DNA of 64,000 bases, taken from NCBI RefSeq assembly GCF_000829445.1, contig NZ_JXRQ01000030.1:62001-126000 (forward strand), read 5' to 3'. The DNA is from Jeotgalibacillus alimentarius. GTDB lineage: Bacteria > Bacillota > Bacilli > Bacillales > Jeotgalibacillaceae. A model generated the notes under the pieces. That model had not been told where the DNA came from, did not search any database, and was given only the letters and a program-made list of their open reading frames with translations. Position numbers and translations under genes: made by a program. Of this stretch, positions 7,640 through 16,267 are shown piece after piece; the first letter of the stretch is position 1, and each line of letters opens with the position of its first letter.

Positions 7640-9238
7640 TTATGTACCGCTTTTCGTCCCGAAGATTCTATCTTCTTCATGATAGGCAATGACTTTGTTA
7701 CGCCCTGTCCGCTTTGCTTCATATAGCGCTTTATCTGCCTGGTTCAGTAACTGGAACAGGCTTTCATCCGACAGATGTGTGGCTGTTGCTACACCCAAAC
7801 TCAGTGTGATGGATAGCAGCGTTTCTTCAGTTTGAAACGGATGATTTTCTATATGCTGACGAAGGCTTTCAGCCAGTTTCATCCCTTCATTCAAATCCTG
7901 GTTTTTCAAAGCCAGCACGAATTCTTCCCCTCCATATCGACCGAATAGCTGATCACCTCCGAGCTTTCCCTTACACTGATCAGCCATATGCTTAAGCACC
8001 ATATCTCCGACAGCGTGTCCATAGGTGTCATTTACTTTCTTGAAATGGTCGATATCCATTAGGATGACTGTCATTGGAAGTGACCTTTCCACCGCTTCAG
8101 TATAATGCTGTTTACAGTGTTCAAAAAAAGCACGTCTGTTATAAATTTGAGTAAGTTCATCGTAGTAAGCCAGATGCTCAAGCTTCAGCTGCAGCACTTT
8201 TACCTCCGTAATGTCAGTAAAGATCAGCAGCTGTCCTTTATGGTGAAGACCGTGGTGAAGCGGTGTTGATCGTACTTGATAAGTGAAGGAATGCCCGTCT
8301 GCCCCTGACAGCTGCAATTCCTGCTGAGCTGCTGTCTCAGCTGCCTGAAAAGGAAACGGTTCTCCTGCCAACTGTTTCCATACTATATTGAATTCATGTC
8401 CAAACATTGCTTTGGTCAGCTGAGGAAACATCTGTTCAGTTGTCTGATTGTATTCAATGAGCCGCCGCGAGCTATCCAGCACAATAACCCCGTCATTAAT
8501 ACTGTTAAAAATAGTCGTCTTCGCAATCGGCATAATTCTGAATAGGCGGGAATAGCCAATCGCCCAAAGATATAGAATAGATGAAACCCACATGATCACA
8601 GGTACTGGATCAATGCCTGGCGGCGTTAGACCAATCAGATAAATAAAAGCAGTAACCATTGGTATAAACTGTCCCAGCATCAGTGCAGCAAGCTGCTGAC
8701 GGTACTCTCTATCTATATCCCTCCAATGAGACATTAATAAATATAAAGCGACAAACATACTGGAAAAAGTCGTGATACCATGCACCAGATACCAGATACC
8801 AACCTCCTGATAAACATAAGGTGCACCCAGCACAGGATCTACTTCATAGACACGGTAATACAACTGGTGAAAATCATTCGTCGCCACCATCAAAAAAGTC
8901 ACTAATGGAATGATCAGAAGAGATAGATACCTTTTTTTCAATGCATTGATACCTAAATACTGCATCACAAACAGCAGACCCACAGGCGCTGAAAAAGGCA
9001 TACCTATATACAGGATTACTGTCCAGAACTTAATTTCGCCAAGCGTTTCAGACATAAGACCAAACGCAGTACCAAAACAGTAAATACTGATCAGTAACGT
9101 ATAAGCAATAAACAGGCTTGCAATGCTCGTATACTGATGCCGCTTAAAAAAGACGTACAGACTTAAAAACAAATTTAAAACACCTGACGTACAGGTGAGT
9201 GTAATATATGTAAATAATTCTAAATTCACGATAAGCAC
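7640..9238 (-). CDS. Membrane-bound diguanylate cyclase (7TM-PAS-GGDEF)
   Basis: 532 residues. The N-terminal ~235 residues contain seven or so membrane helices of the histidine-kinase-type 7TM sensor. A PAS domain follows (about 241-345, ending in the LLIFTDITE motif), then a GGDEF domain with an intact active site, RYGGEEF (GGEEF at 436-440), and the DIDHFKKVNDTYGH metal/substrate block. It should make c-di-GMP from GTP. The RxxD product-inhibition site normally placed before GGDEF is not seen (GGDQ occupies that position), so feedback inhibition may be weak. It is a candidate source of c-di-GMP for the Pel system in this window. Confidence 0.92.
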   Translation of the reverse strand: MLIVNLELFTYITLTCTSGVLNLFLSLYVFFKRHQYTSIASLFIAYTLLISIYCFGTAFGLMSETLGEIKFWTVILYIGMPFSAPVGLLFVMQYLGINALKKRYLSLLIIPLVTFLMVATNDFHQLYYRVYEVDPVLGAPYVYQEVGIWYLVHGITTFSSMFVALYLLMSHWRDIDREYRQQLAALMLGQFIPMVTAFIYLIGLTPPGIDPVPVIMWVSSILYLWAIGYSRLFRIMPIAKTTIFNSINDGVIVLDSSRRLIEYNQTTEQMFPQLTKAMFGHEFNIVWKQLAGEPFPFQAAETAAQQELQLSGADGHSFTYQVRSTPLHHGLHHKGQLLIFTDITEVKVLQLKLEHLAYYDELTQIYNRRAFFEHCKQHYTEAVERSLPMTVILMDIDHFKKVNDTYGHAVGDMVLKHMADQCKGKLGGDQLFGRYGGEEFVLALKNQDLNEGMKLAESLRQHIENHPFQTEETLLSITLSLGVATATHLSDESLFQLLNQADKALYEAKRTGRNKVIAYHEEDRIFGTKSGT

Positions 9239-9506
9239 CCTCTTTTTGCAGGAACTTTTTATTTAACTTTAGCATATGTGAATTTAAAATAGAGCGTTTT
9301 GAACTATTTCACTTTAAAGTTTTAGTATTTTTTGATCAGTATTTACTATGGGATTTCAAATCACATGTTTGTATATGCTGCTTTAAAAGGATTACCTGTT
9401 AATATAATCTCTACACCTGCGTTCGAAATGAATAAATTAAAACGGATAGAAGTTTAGACCAGTTTACTGAGAAAAGATAATCGTTGTTTCGTTAACCCAT
9501 CTGTTC

Positions 9507-9797
9507 TTATTCTCCAAAAGAACCAGCATATCCAAATAAAGTCACGAAAAACAACAGAACGAACACGCCACTGACCATCAATGCACTCACTGGAGCCAGC
9601 CTTGCTTTACCACTTTCTTTTCTGAGACCCAGCACCCCGAAAATAATACCAAGTGATGCCGTAACGATTGTGAATTGAAGAAACACAACAATTGCACCAA
9701 ATCCATTTACAAAAATCATACCGAAAACAAAGATGAACTGAAAAACGAATAACAAACATACAGCAATTGAAATTTTCCCCGGAAGAGAGACTGGCAT
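9507..9797 (-). CDS. Small integral membrane protein, 96 aa
   Basis: Three hydrophobic helices (SIAVCLLFVFQFIFVFGMIF, VVFLQFTIVTASLGIIFGVLG, LMVSGVFVLLFFVTLFGYAG). It is started at ATG 9797, which has AAGGAG 7 nt upstream; a TTG 27 bases earlier lacks a ribosome site and would approach the parS site. No family recognised and no functional partner evident. Confidence 0.7.
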   Translation of the reverse strand: MPVSLPGKISIAVCLLFVFQFIFVFGMIFVNGFGAIVVFLQFTIVTASLGIIFGVLGLRKESGKARLAPVSALMVSGVFVLLFFVTLFGYAGSFGE

Positions 9798-9824
9798 ATG
9801 ATCACTCCTTCTTATCAACTTCAA

Positions 9825-9840
9825 TGTTCCACGTGAAACA
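9825..9840. other. parS site (ParB/Spo0J binding)
   Basis: TGTTCCACGTGAAACA is a full match to the Bacillus parS consensus TGTTNCACGTGAAACA. It is intergenic, upstream of the small membrane protein. In B. subtilis most parS sites lie in the origin-proximal fifth of the chromosome. Confidence 0.88.
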
Positions 9841-9973
9841 AATCAGGTCGTGCTTCTGAGTTTTTCTTGAAGTGTTATATAGATTATTGTCATTTACATT
9901 AAACAGCAAAAATATCAGAAAAATTAATCATTTCCTTTTTTTATGATATCACATTTATTAAGTAGGCGGTTTG

Positions 9974-10198
9974 TTGAGTACGAAAATGAAAAACATTATG
10001 TATTTTTCTGCAGGTATTCTTGCTGTTACATTCTTTATTCCGTTGCTAAAGGCAATGGGCCTTCCTCCATTTGACGTTGTTTTGACTGCAATGTTTGGGG
10101 AAGGAAATCCACTTGCGCTTGTCTTCTGTGCAGCACTGATTGCTGCTGTGTTGTTTGTGATGAATTTTATCGTAAGAAGAGAGGCACGTGCTGAGTGA
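9974..10198 (+). CDS. Small two-helix membrane protein
   Basis: About 74 residues: a first helix (NIMYFSAGILAVTFFIPLL), then a second (PLALVFCAALIAAVLFVMNFI) and a basic tail. The start is uncertain: a TTG at 9974 follows AGGCGG, while ATG 9986 is the alternative. No recognised family. It is followed directly by a REP-like palindrome. Confidence 0.55.
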   Translation: MSTKMKNIMYFSAGILAVTFFIPLLKAMGLPPFDVVLTAMFGEGNPLALVFCAALIAAVLFVMNFIVRREARAE

Positions 10199-10223
10199 AT
10201 GCGTTTTTGGGCTGTGCACTATG

Positions 10224-10270
10224 GGGACGGAGGTGAAAGAGTCGTGAGATGACCCTTCCACCTCCGTCCC
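10224..10270. repeat. REP-like palindromic repeat, copy 3
   Basis: 20-bp arms starting GGGACGGAGGTG with two mismatches and the loop GTGAGAT. GTGCACTAT lies just upstream. It is the reverse-complement orientation of copy 1 at 2675 (loop TCTCA versus TGAGA, and the GTGCAC flank on the other side). The trailing TGTTTTTT suggests it could also stop transcription of the small membrane-protein gene. Confidence 0.75.
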
Positions 10271-10435
10271 TGTTTTTTATGATGCATTCCTCCCTTAAAA
10301 ACGGTACAATCAATACAAATAACTGGAAGGTGTGGTTACATATGAAAAACGCTAAAAATATCGAGGTTACTGGGCTTTAAAACGGGTAGTTCTATATGAA
10401 TGCCCGTCAGACTGAAACATACAGGGGGAGCATTC

Positions 10436-11062
10436 TTGTTAAATAACACAGGATTTAATTTATGGGCAAATGATTATGATCAGACGGTAAAGGTGAGTGA
10501 GGAAAGTAATACGTATCCTTTTGCCGGCTACAAAGAAATATTGAATACGATTTTTAATGCAGTGATGCAGCAGAAAAATACTGACGTGCTTGATATCGGA
10601 TTTGGTACAGGTGTCTTGACGAATAAGCTGTATGAAAATGGACATTTGATTGATGGAGTCGATTTTTCTTCTCAAATGATCTCTATCTCCCAGGTGAAGA
10701 TGCCTGCTGCAAATCTGATGGAGTGGGATATTACAAACGGAATCCCGCCTGTCCTTCAGGATAAAAAGTACGATTTTATTGTCAGCACGTACACACTTCA
10801 CCATCTGAATGATAATGAAAAGGTTAATTTTATCCGCGAACTGTTATCTCATTTAAAAACAGGCGGTCAGCTATTGATTGGTGATATTTCATTTGAAACG
10901 AGAGATCAGCTTAATACATGCCGTACAGATAATCTTGCGCATTGGGACGAGGATGAATTTTATTTCGTATTCGATGAACTGAAGGCTTCACTTGAGGGAA
11001 ATTGCGAGATTGAGTTTCACAAGGTTTCTCATTGTGGTGGCGTGATGGTCGTAACTGAATAA
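10436..11062 (+). CDS. Class I SAM-dependent methyltransferase, YrrT-like
   Basis: 208 residues from TTG 10436, which follows AGGGGGAG at good spacing; an upstream ATG at 10400 lacks a ribosome site. The N-terminal FNLWANDYDQTVK...FAGYKEIL is the opening block of YrrT-type methyltransferases. Motif I is VLDIGFGTGVLTNKL, motif II DGVDFSSQM, and the motif IV/V region FIVSTYTLHHL. YrrT acts in the methionine-to-cysteine salvage region in B. subtilis, but none of those partner genes are here, so the role is open. Confidence 0.85.
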   Translation: MLNNTGFNLWANDYDQTVKVSEESNTYPFAGYKEILNTIFNAVMQQKNTDVLDIGFGTGVLTNKLYENGHLIDGVDFSSQMISISQVKMPAANLMEWDITNGIPPVLQDKKYDFIVSTYTLHHLNDNEKVNFIRELLSHLKTGGQLLIGDISFETRDQLNTCRTDNLAHWDEDEFYFVFDELKASLEGNCEIEFHKVSHCGGVMVVTE

Positions 11063-11075
11063 TGTGATTGATATG

Positions 11076-11115
11076 AGGCAGCTCCGGTTATTTAGCCGAG
11101 CTGCCTTGTTTTTAT
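11076..11115. terminator. Intrinsic terminator
   Basis: Stem GGCAGCTC / GAGCTGCC with a 13-nt loop followed by TTGTTTTT on the plus strand. It ends the methyltransferase transcript and faces the convergent tubby-like gene. Confidence 0.8.
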
Positions 11116-11125
11116 AGACAAGTTG

Positions 11126-11641
11126 TTAAAATCCGATATCGTATGTGTGCAGCAGACAAATAAAAACTGCTTCATTTAGATCAGGTCTTAGAAACTCCAG
11201 TGTCATTTCACGTGGCGGGAGGCTTTTGTTATAAGACATTGTAAGCACCAGTTCATCTTCCAGGTAAACCCTGGTTTCTTTATCACCAAAGTCACTCTCA
11301 ATATTATATTCTGTATCATCCATGTAAAAGATTGCACGAGGGTGGGTTTTCACCATACTTTTATCCTGTAAAATAAAGTTAGCATCTGATATTAAATTAT
11401 TTACTTCCCATCTCGGACGACCAAACATTTTTACGGCATCAATCGTTTCTGCAACCGCTTCTCCATTACGATAGACTCTTACATTCGTAACGAAGCCCGG
11501 CATAATTCCCGTCAGTACAGACTGCCACTTACTCTGAAAGAACCTTTCAATTGTATACACTTCTTCGTTATATATCCCTTTGACTGAAATGGCTTCCATT
11601 GAGTTTGTTAGGGCCGGCATTTGATATTTATATGTATTCAT
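11126..11641 (-). CDS. Tubby C-terminal/scramblase-like domain protein A
   Basis: 171 residues, all-beta pattern with a hydrophobic C-terminal helix (LNEAVFICLLHTYDIGF), the arrangement of the small LURP-one/YxjI-type tubby-like proteins. No signal peptide. It lies just downstream of a second protein of the same type (11678-12256), 36 nt away, with its own AGGAGG site, so the pair is one operon and probably arose by duplication. Tubby-like barrels bind membrane phospholipids in eukaryotes; bacterial function is not established. The family call rests on general pattern, not on strong motifs. Confidence 0.6.
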   Translation of the reverse strand: MNTYKYQMPALTNSMEAISVKGIYNEEVYTIERFFQSKWQSVLTGIMPGFVTNVRVYRNGEAVAETIDAVKMFGRPRWEVNNLISDANFILQDKSMVKTHPRAIFYMDDTEYNIESDFGDKETRVYLEDELVLTMSYNKSLPPREMTLEFLRPDLNEAVFICLLHTYDIGF

Positions 11642-11677
11642 TATTTTAAAACCTCCTGAGTGTTAATAAATTACACT

Positions 11678-12256
11678 TTAGCGCTCATGAAAATGGATGT
11701 CTATGACAAGCGCCAGTGCAATAATCAACGCTGGATCAATCGTTTGCTGATCAAGAAGAATTGTACGATACACATCAGGTGCGACAATCAATTCTTTTAA
11801 GCTGAAAGGGGCTGCAGTCTTCTCGACTTTCAGTATATTTTCCCCTGACTCATTGGTAAATGCAAAACGGGTCGCATAAAAATCGGCTGAGCCTCTGAAC
11901 AGCTCATGACTTTGACTTGATACCGTTACAGAAGGCTTACGCTGTTTAAAATTTGCTTTTGCCTCAATGGTGTAAACTGATTGATCCTCCGAAATAAATT
12001 CATATGTACTGCTGAAGCCTTTGTTCTTTTTTAACATACCGGTATGCTGGTCCTGCTGATTAAGGATCTTTAAGTGCATGCTCGTCACCGAATACAGACT
12101 GAGTCCTTTTAACAGCAGGTTGACCTTATCCCTTGAGCTTGTAAGATCCTCCTCAATTGTGCCAATGAGCTCCTGTTGATTTCTGATCGCATAGCGTTTG
12201 CTTTGGCTTTTTATGCTATTTTCCTGACTGATGATGTATTCACTATATTGCTGCAT
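11678..12256 (-). CDS. Tubby C-terminal/scramblase-like domain protein B
   Basis: 192 residues. Beta-rich with the final membrane-like helix typical of tubby-like barrels (TIDPALIIALALVIDIHF). It shows the repeated layout of its downstream neighbour: a central ANFKQRKPSVTVSS... strand region followed by GENILKVEK. It lies immediately downstream of a methyltransferase (12 nt gap) and is probably cotranscribed with it and with the second tubby-like gene. The function is unknown. Confidence 0.6.
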   Translation of the reverse strand: MQQYSEYIISQENSIKSQSKRYAIRNQQELIGTIEEDLTSSRDKVNLLLKGLSLYSVTSMHLKILNQQDQHTGMLKKNKGFSSTYEFISEDQSVYTIEAKANFKQRKPSVTVSSQSHELFRGSADFYATRFAFTNESGENILKVEKTAAPFSLKELIVAPDVYRTILLDQQTIDPALIIALALVIDIHFHER

Positions 12257-12268
12257 ATGTAAAACTCC

Positions 12269-13015
12269 TTATTTCTTCGCCAGAATCGTAAACTCCCATG
12301 GAATATTCTCCCCCTTCCAGCCGCGGTGTTCATCAAAACGATCTAAAATAAACCCAATATTGATAACAGAATTAATGATTTCGCTTAATGTATAATACCT
12401 CAAAGAGACATCAGGAAACGCCTGCTGTTCTGATTCATCAAAGAACTCTTTGTAAGAAATATCCCCCTTAGATAATGGCTGATCAAAATAAACAGGATGA
12501 TAACGGAGGTCCTCGTCTATGCATCTTTTCACCGGGTGATAGTCGCTTAAAATCATACGGCCGTCTTTTTTCAGCATGGAAAAAAGAATCGTCATCAATT
12601 GATCAATATCATTAAAGTAATGCAGGATCCCTCCTTCCAAATAAAGCAGATCAAAGGAATTGCTATATGTTTTCAAATCAATATCATATATGTCGCCTGT
12701 TATGTACTGAATCGTCATGTCTGCATGATGAGCTAATTCCAGCGCATATCTTTTATTCTCTTCTGACAGATCGAAAACAGTTACCTCGGCTCCCAATAAA
12801 GAAAGAGGAACCGCTTTTCTGCCATTTGATCCGCAAATGTTAGCGACCTTCACGCCTTCTATCTCTTCAAAGTAGGGTTGATGTTTTTTCAGGGCTGCTG
12901 TTGGATTGTTTATGATCTCTTTTGCCTTATCCTCCGGGGTACCGTCTCTTTTACACCAGAACTCATATGCACGGTGCTCCCAAGCAAATTTATTTTGCCT
13001 GCTCTGATGATTCAT
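12269..13015 (-). CDS. Class I SAM-dependent methyltransferase
   Basis: 248 residues from ATG 13015, preceded by GAGAGG at 9 nt; the longer frame to 13045 has no ribosome site. Motif I is VANICGSNGRKAVPLSLLG (SNG in place of the usual GTG), motif II EVTVFDLSEENKRYA, motif IV LLYLEGGILHYF. The C-terminal RFDEHRGWKGENIPWEFTILAKK is typical of a group of Bacillus methyltransferases of unknown substrate. It is the first gene of a unit with the two tubby-like proteins. Confidence 0.85.
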   Translation of the reverse strand: MNHQSRQNKFAWEHRAYEFWCKRDGTPEDKAKEIINNPTAALKKHQPYFEEIEGVKVANICGSNGRKAVPLSLLGAEVTVFDLSEENKRYALELAHHADMTIQYITGDIYDIDLKTYSNSFDLLYLEGGILHYFNDIDQLMTILFSMLKKDGRMILSDYHPVKRCIDEDLRYHPVYFDQPLSKGDISYKEFFDESEQQAFPDVSLRYYTLSEIINSVINIGFILDRFDEHRGWKGENIPWEFTILAKK

Positions 13016-13158
13016 GTGGTACATCCTCTCATTTATGGAAGTCAATCTGTGTGACTATTATACACTTAGCTCCGTTATTTTTTCACACACCTCCGTCACA
13101 CTCTTGCGCCTATAATCATGTAAACTATACACAAAACAACCAGACAGAGGTGAAGACA

Positions 13159-13824
13159 ATGATACATATTCTTGCGGTAGATGATGATGCACGGATGCTG
13201 GATTTTACAGGACGCGAGCTGCGTGAAGCGGGTTATCAGACGATATTGGCGTCAAGCGGTGATGAGGCGCTGAGACGCCTTGAGGCTGAACGGGTGGATC
13301 TGGCTGTGGTGGATGTGATGATGCCGGGAATTGATGGGTTTGAGCTGACAAAGATGATTCGGGAAATGTATGGGATTCCCGTGATTCTGCTGACGGCGCG
13401 GCATCATATTGAGGATAAGGAAAGAGGATTTTCTGCAGGTTCTGATGATTATATCGTAAAGCCCTTTGAAGCAAAAGAGCTGCTGTTCAGGGTGAAGGCG
13501 GTGCTCAGACGGGTACACGGGTCTGATGAGACGCTGACGGCCGGTGATCTGGTCATTGATCGCAGAAGCTACGAGATCCGGATTGGCGGTAAGAAACTGA
13601 TTATACCTTTGAAAGAGTTTGAACTGCTCACACTGCTTGCTGCCCACCCGGGTCAGGCTTTTTCACGCGATCAGATCATTGAGCGCGTGTGGGGATTTGA
13701 TTATGAGGGAGACGAGCAGACAGTGAATGTACATATTAAAAGGCTTCGCAGTCGGCTCCAGCATTCAGAGGTTGAAATTGTCACTGTGCGCGGTATCGGA
13801 TACAAGCTCGAGGTCATGCAATGA
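13159..13824 (+). CDS. hssR: Heme-response regulator HssR
   Basis: 221 residues, OmpR class. The receiver has the acidic pocket DDD near residue 9, phospho-acceptor Asp in VVDVMMPGIDGF, and the switch Lys in IVKPFEAKELLFRVKAVLRR. The C-terminal winged helix ends in GDEQTVNVHIKRLRSRL...TVRGIGYKLEV. Context makes it HssR: it is followed without a gap by a histidine kinase and then by HrtB- and HrtA-type exporter genes. HssRS senses toxic heme and switches on HrtAB. Start ATG 13159 follows AGAGGTG. Confidence 0.92.
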   Translation: MIHILAVDDDARMLDFTGRELREAGYQTILASSGDEALRRLEAERVDLAVVDVMMPGIDGFELTKMIREMYGIPVILLTARHHIEDKERGFSAGSDDYIVKPFEAKELLFRVKAVLRRVHGSDETLTAGDLVIDRRSYEIRIGGKKLIIPLKEFELLTLLAAHPGQAFSRDQIIERVWGFDYEGDEQTVNVHIKRLRSRLQHSEVEIVTVRGIGYKLEVMQ

Positions 13825-15170
13825 ATTTATATGTGAAATTTATCTGGTTTACTTTCACCACGATGCTGCTCAGCAGTCTGATCGGATTTCTAGTCATGAA
13901 TGTGTATTATGACCTGAACCTGAAGGATGCGAATAATGATAAAAATATGCGGATTTTAATTGAAGTAGCGGAGCAATTAGAGTCCGGGTCCGGTCAACCT
14001 GCTGAAACACTCAACCTTCTCGGAGATGCCGGATATCAGTTTTACCTGACCGGAAATGGCCGGAGTGAATTTTACGGTGGTGAGTACCGGGAGCAGTCAC
14101 TGAGTGATGACGTTATTTCAAGTGTGTTAAATGATGAGCAGTATCACGGCATCAGTGAGTTTCCACGGTCGGCGTTTATCACTGGATTTTTTGCGAATGA
14201 ACTGCGTAATACAGTTGGGGTTCCGGTCACAATTGAAGGGGCAGATTATGCGCTGTTTATGCGACCGGATATTGGACTGCTCTTTCAGGAGCTGCACTGG
14301 CTTTTTGCCGGGCTCGCTGGCGGTATCATTTTACTAAGTTTTCTGTTAATGATGATTGTGGCAAGGCTTTTAACGCGACCGATTGTGCAGCTGACTGAAG
14401 CGGCTGAACAGATGGAACGTGAATCATTTGATCAGCCGCTGAAGGTAAAGCGTCGTGATGAGATCGGTCGTCTCGCTGAGCGATTCACTGCGATGCGGAC
14501 ACAGATTGCCCGGTCCATTCAAAAGCGTGAGGAATTCGTTCATAATGTCTCACATGATATTCAGTCGCCTCTTCATAAAATCCAGAGTACCCTTTCACTG
14601 CTTGAAAAAGAAACACTGACTGAATCGGAACGTCAGCATTATTATGGAATGATCCGGGGTGAAGCAGCACAGATTTCCAGTCTGACAAAGCAGTTGCTGA
14701 TTCTGGCTTCTTTTAACGAAGAGGAAAGCCTCTCTGAACAAGTTGAAGTCAGTACGCAGCTGACAGCGATCATTGAGCGGCTTAGGTATTTATTTGATGA
14801 AAATGGACTGGCAGTTGCGGCTGACCTGGAGCATGCGACAGTCCGTGGAAATGGTGTTCTGCTGCAAAGTGTATGGGAAAATCTGCTGACAAATGCGATT
14901 AAATACAGTCATGGTGGCGGCCTGGTTGAGGTGATCTGCCGCGCAGAAAAAGATCATGTGGAAGTCATCATTAAAGATGAAGGAATTGGCATGACTGAAG
15001 CACAGGTCGCACAAGCATTCGATCGTTTTTACAGAGCAGATGAAGCAAGGTCAGAGCAGGGTTCGGGGCTCGGTCTCTCCATTGTGAAAGAAATCATTGA
15101 TCTTCACAGCGGGACTGTGCGGATCGAAAGTGAGACAAGTCAAGGCACAACTGTAAAAGTACGGCTGTAG
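13821..15170 (+). CDS. hssS: Heme-sensor histidine kinase HssS
   Basis: 449 residues; its ATG overlaps the hssR stop (ATGA). Layout: membrane helix 6-28, extracytoplasmic sensor about 30-155, second helix about 158-180, HAMP domain, dimerisation domain with phospho-His in VHNVSHDIQSP (His245), then the ATPase domain (N-box LLTNAIKYSH, G1 DEGIGM, G2 GSGLGLSIV). The size and two-helix sensor fit HssS of staphylococci and bacilli. It should phosphorylate HssR when heme accumulates in the membrane. Confidence 0.92.
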   Translation: MNLYVKFIWFTFTTMLLSSLIGFLVMNVYYDLNLKDANNDKNMRILIEVAEQLESGSGQPAETLNLLGDAGYQFYLTGNGRSEFYGGEYREQSLSDDVISSVLNDEQYHGISEFPRSAFITGFFANELRNTVGVPVTIEGADYALFMRPDIGLLFQELHWLFAGLAGGIILLSFLLMMIVARLLTRPIVQLTEAAEQMERESFDQPLKVKRRDEIGRLAERFTAMRTQIARSIQKREEFVHNVSHDIQSPLHKIQSTLSLLEKETLTESERQHYYGMIRGEAAQISSLTKQLLILASFNEEESLSEQVEVSTQLTAIIERLRYLFDENGLAVAADLEHATVRGNGVLLQSVWENLLTNAIKYSHGGGLVEVICRAEKDHVEVIIKDEGIGMTEAQVAQAFDRFYRADEARSEQGSGLGLSIVKEIIDLHSGTVRIESETSQGTTVKVRL

Positions 15171-15187
15171 AGCAATTGTTACGCATT

Positions 15188-15207
15188 GTTCATGCTCCGT
15201 TCATCTT
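15188..15207 (+). promoter_or_regulatory. HssR-box direct repeat upstream of hrtB
   Basis: GTTCATGCT CC GTTCATCTT: two 9-mers with an 11-nt period, the spacing of the S. aureus HssR site (GTTCATATT N2 GTTCATATT). A -10-like TATAAG follows at 15212-15217. This gives the exporter genes their own heme-inducible promoter in addition to readthrough from hssRS. Confidence 0.8.
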
Positions 15208-15248
15208 TCCTCTATAAGATTGGGCTTATCAGTTCAACAGGAGGAAAA

Positions 15249-16265
15249 ATGATGAACCTTGCATGGAAAGAAATGAAGAAGAACAAACTGAAGTTTTTTA
15301 TTCTGGGCAGTATCGTCTTTCTCGTGAGCCTGCTGACCTTTGTGATCTCAGGACTTGCGAATGGCTTATCAGAAGATAACGCCTCGCTGATCCGCAATAT
15401 GCCTGAAGGTCAGTTTCTGATGAGCAGCGATGCAGAAGAAACCTATTCTATGTCTGTAATTGACCCCGGGCTGCGTGATCAGGTGATTAGTGAACATGGC
15501 GGCTATGCCATGTCACTCCAGATGGGCTTTCTAACCGATGATGAAGACAGGCAGACGGGTGTGACTTTTGTTCATTCAGGAGATCATCAGGTTTCTAACG
15601 GCAGAATCATACTTGATGAATCCCTTCAAAAAGATTATCAAACCGGCGATCATCTGACACATGAACAGTCCGGCACCACATTTACAGTCGCAGGATTTGT
15701 TCCGCAGGCAAAGTTCAGCCATGCACCATCTGCCTTTTTATCAGCAGACGACGCTGAGCAGATAACACGCACAAAAGCTTCCCAGCTGATCTTTGTGCCG
15801 GGTAGTGATGAACTCAGCGTATCCGGGCTGACTGCCTTTTCTAAAAGTGAATTCTTAAATACAATTCCCAGCTACAATGCAGAACAGCTATCGTTAAATA
15901 TGATCGTCTGGTTTCTGATTGCCATCAGCGGGATGCTTTTTGGGATCTTCTTTTATATGATGAACGTTCAGAAGATCGGCCTGTACGGTATTTTAAAGGG
16001 ACTTGGCGTGAAAACACGGGACTTGTTCCGGATGATGTGGACACAGCTCATCATCATCACCCTGATCGCGCTGACTGCGTCACTTTCTATAGGATTTTCA
16101 CTAAATGCCGTGTCTCCGGGTGACCTCCCCTATCTGCTTGCACCAGCTACAGCTTTTCAGCTCTCAGCTGTCTTCACTTTAGTCGGCTTTTTTGGTGCAA
16201 CACTATCAGGCGTTCAGATTAAACGAATCGAGCCGCTGCAGGCGATCAGACAGGGAGAGGTGTAA
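15249..16265 (+). CDS. hrtB: Heme exporter permease HrtB (FtsX/MacB-type)
   Basis: 338 residues from ATG 15249 directly after AGGAGG; the open frame extends upstream to 15186 but without a ribosome site and through the HssR box. One N-terminal membrane helix (FFILGSIVFLVSLLTFVISGLA), a ~200-residue extracytoplasmic domain, then three C-terminal helices, ending in the coupling block VQIKRIEPLQAIRQGE. The start MNLAWKEMKKNKL and SGLANGL match HrtB. With HrtA it removes excess heme from the membrane. Confidence 0.92.
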   Translation: MMNLAWKEMKKNKLKFFILGSIVFLVSLLTFVISGLANGLSEDNASLIRNMPEGQFLMSSDAEETYSMSVIDPGLRDQVISEHGGYAMSLQMGFLTDDEDRQTGVTFVHSGDHQVSNGRIILDESLQKDYQTGDHLTHEQSGTTFTVAGFVPQAKFSHAPSAFLSADDAEQITRTKASQLIFVPGSDELSVSGLTAFSKSEFLNTIPSYNAEQLSLNMIVWFLIAISGMLFGIFFYMMNVQKIGLYGILKGLGVKTRDLFRMMWTQLIIITLIALTASLSIGFSLNAVSPGDLPYLLAPATAFQLSAVFTLVGFFGATLSGVQIKRIEPLQAIRQGEV

Positions 16266-16267
16266 AC

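Noticed and set aside
10342-10380. 12-codon ORF (MKNAKNIEVTGL) with a plausible AAGGTG site
   Set aside because: Too short to support; it could be a leader peptide or the broken start of a lost gene, and nothing in the sequence decides.
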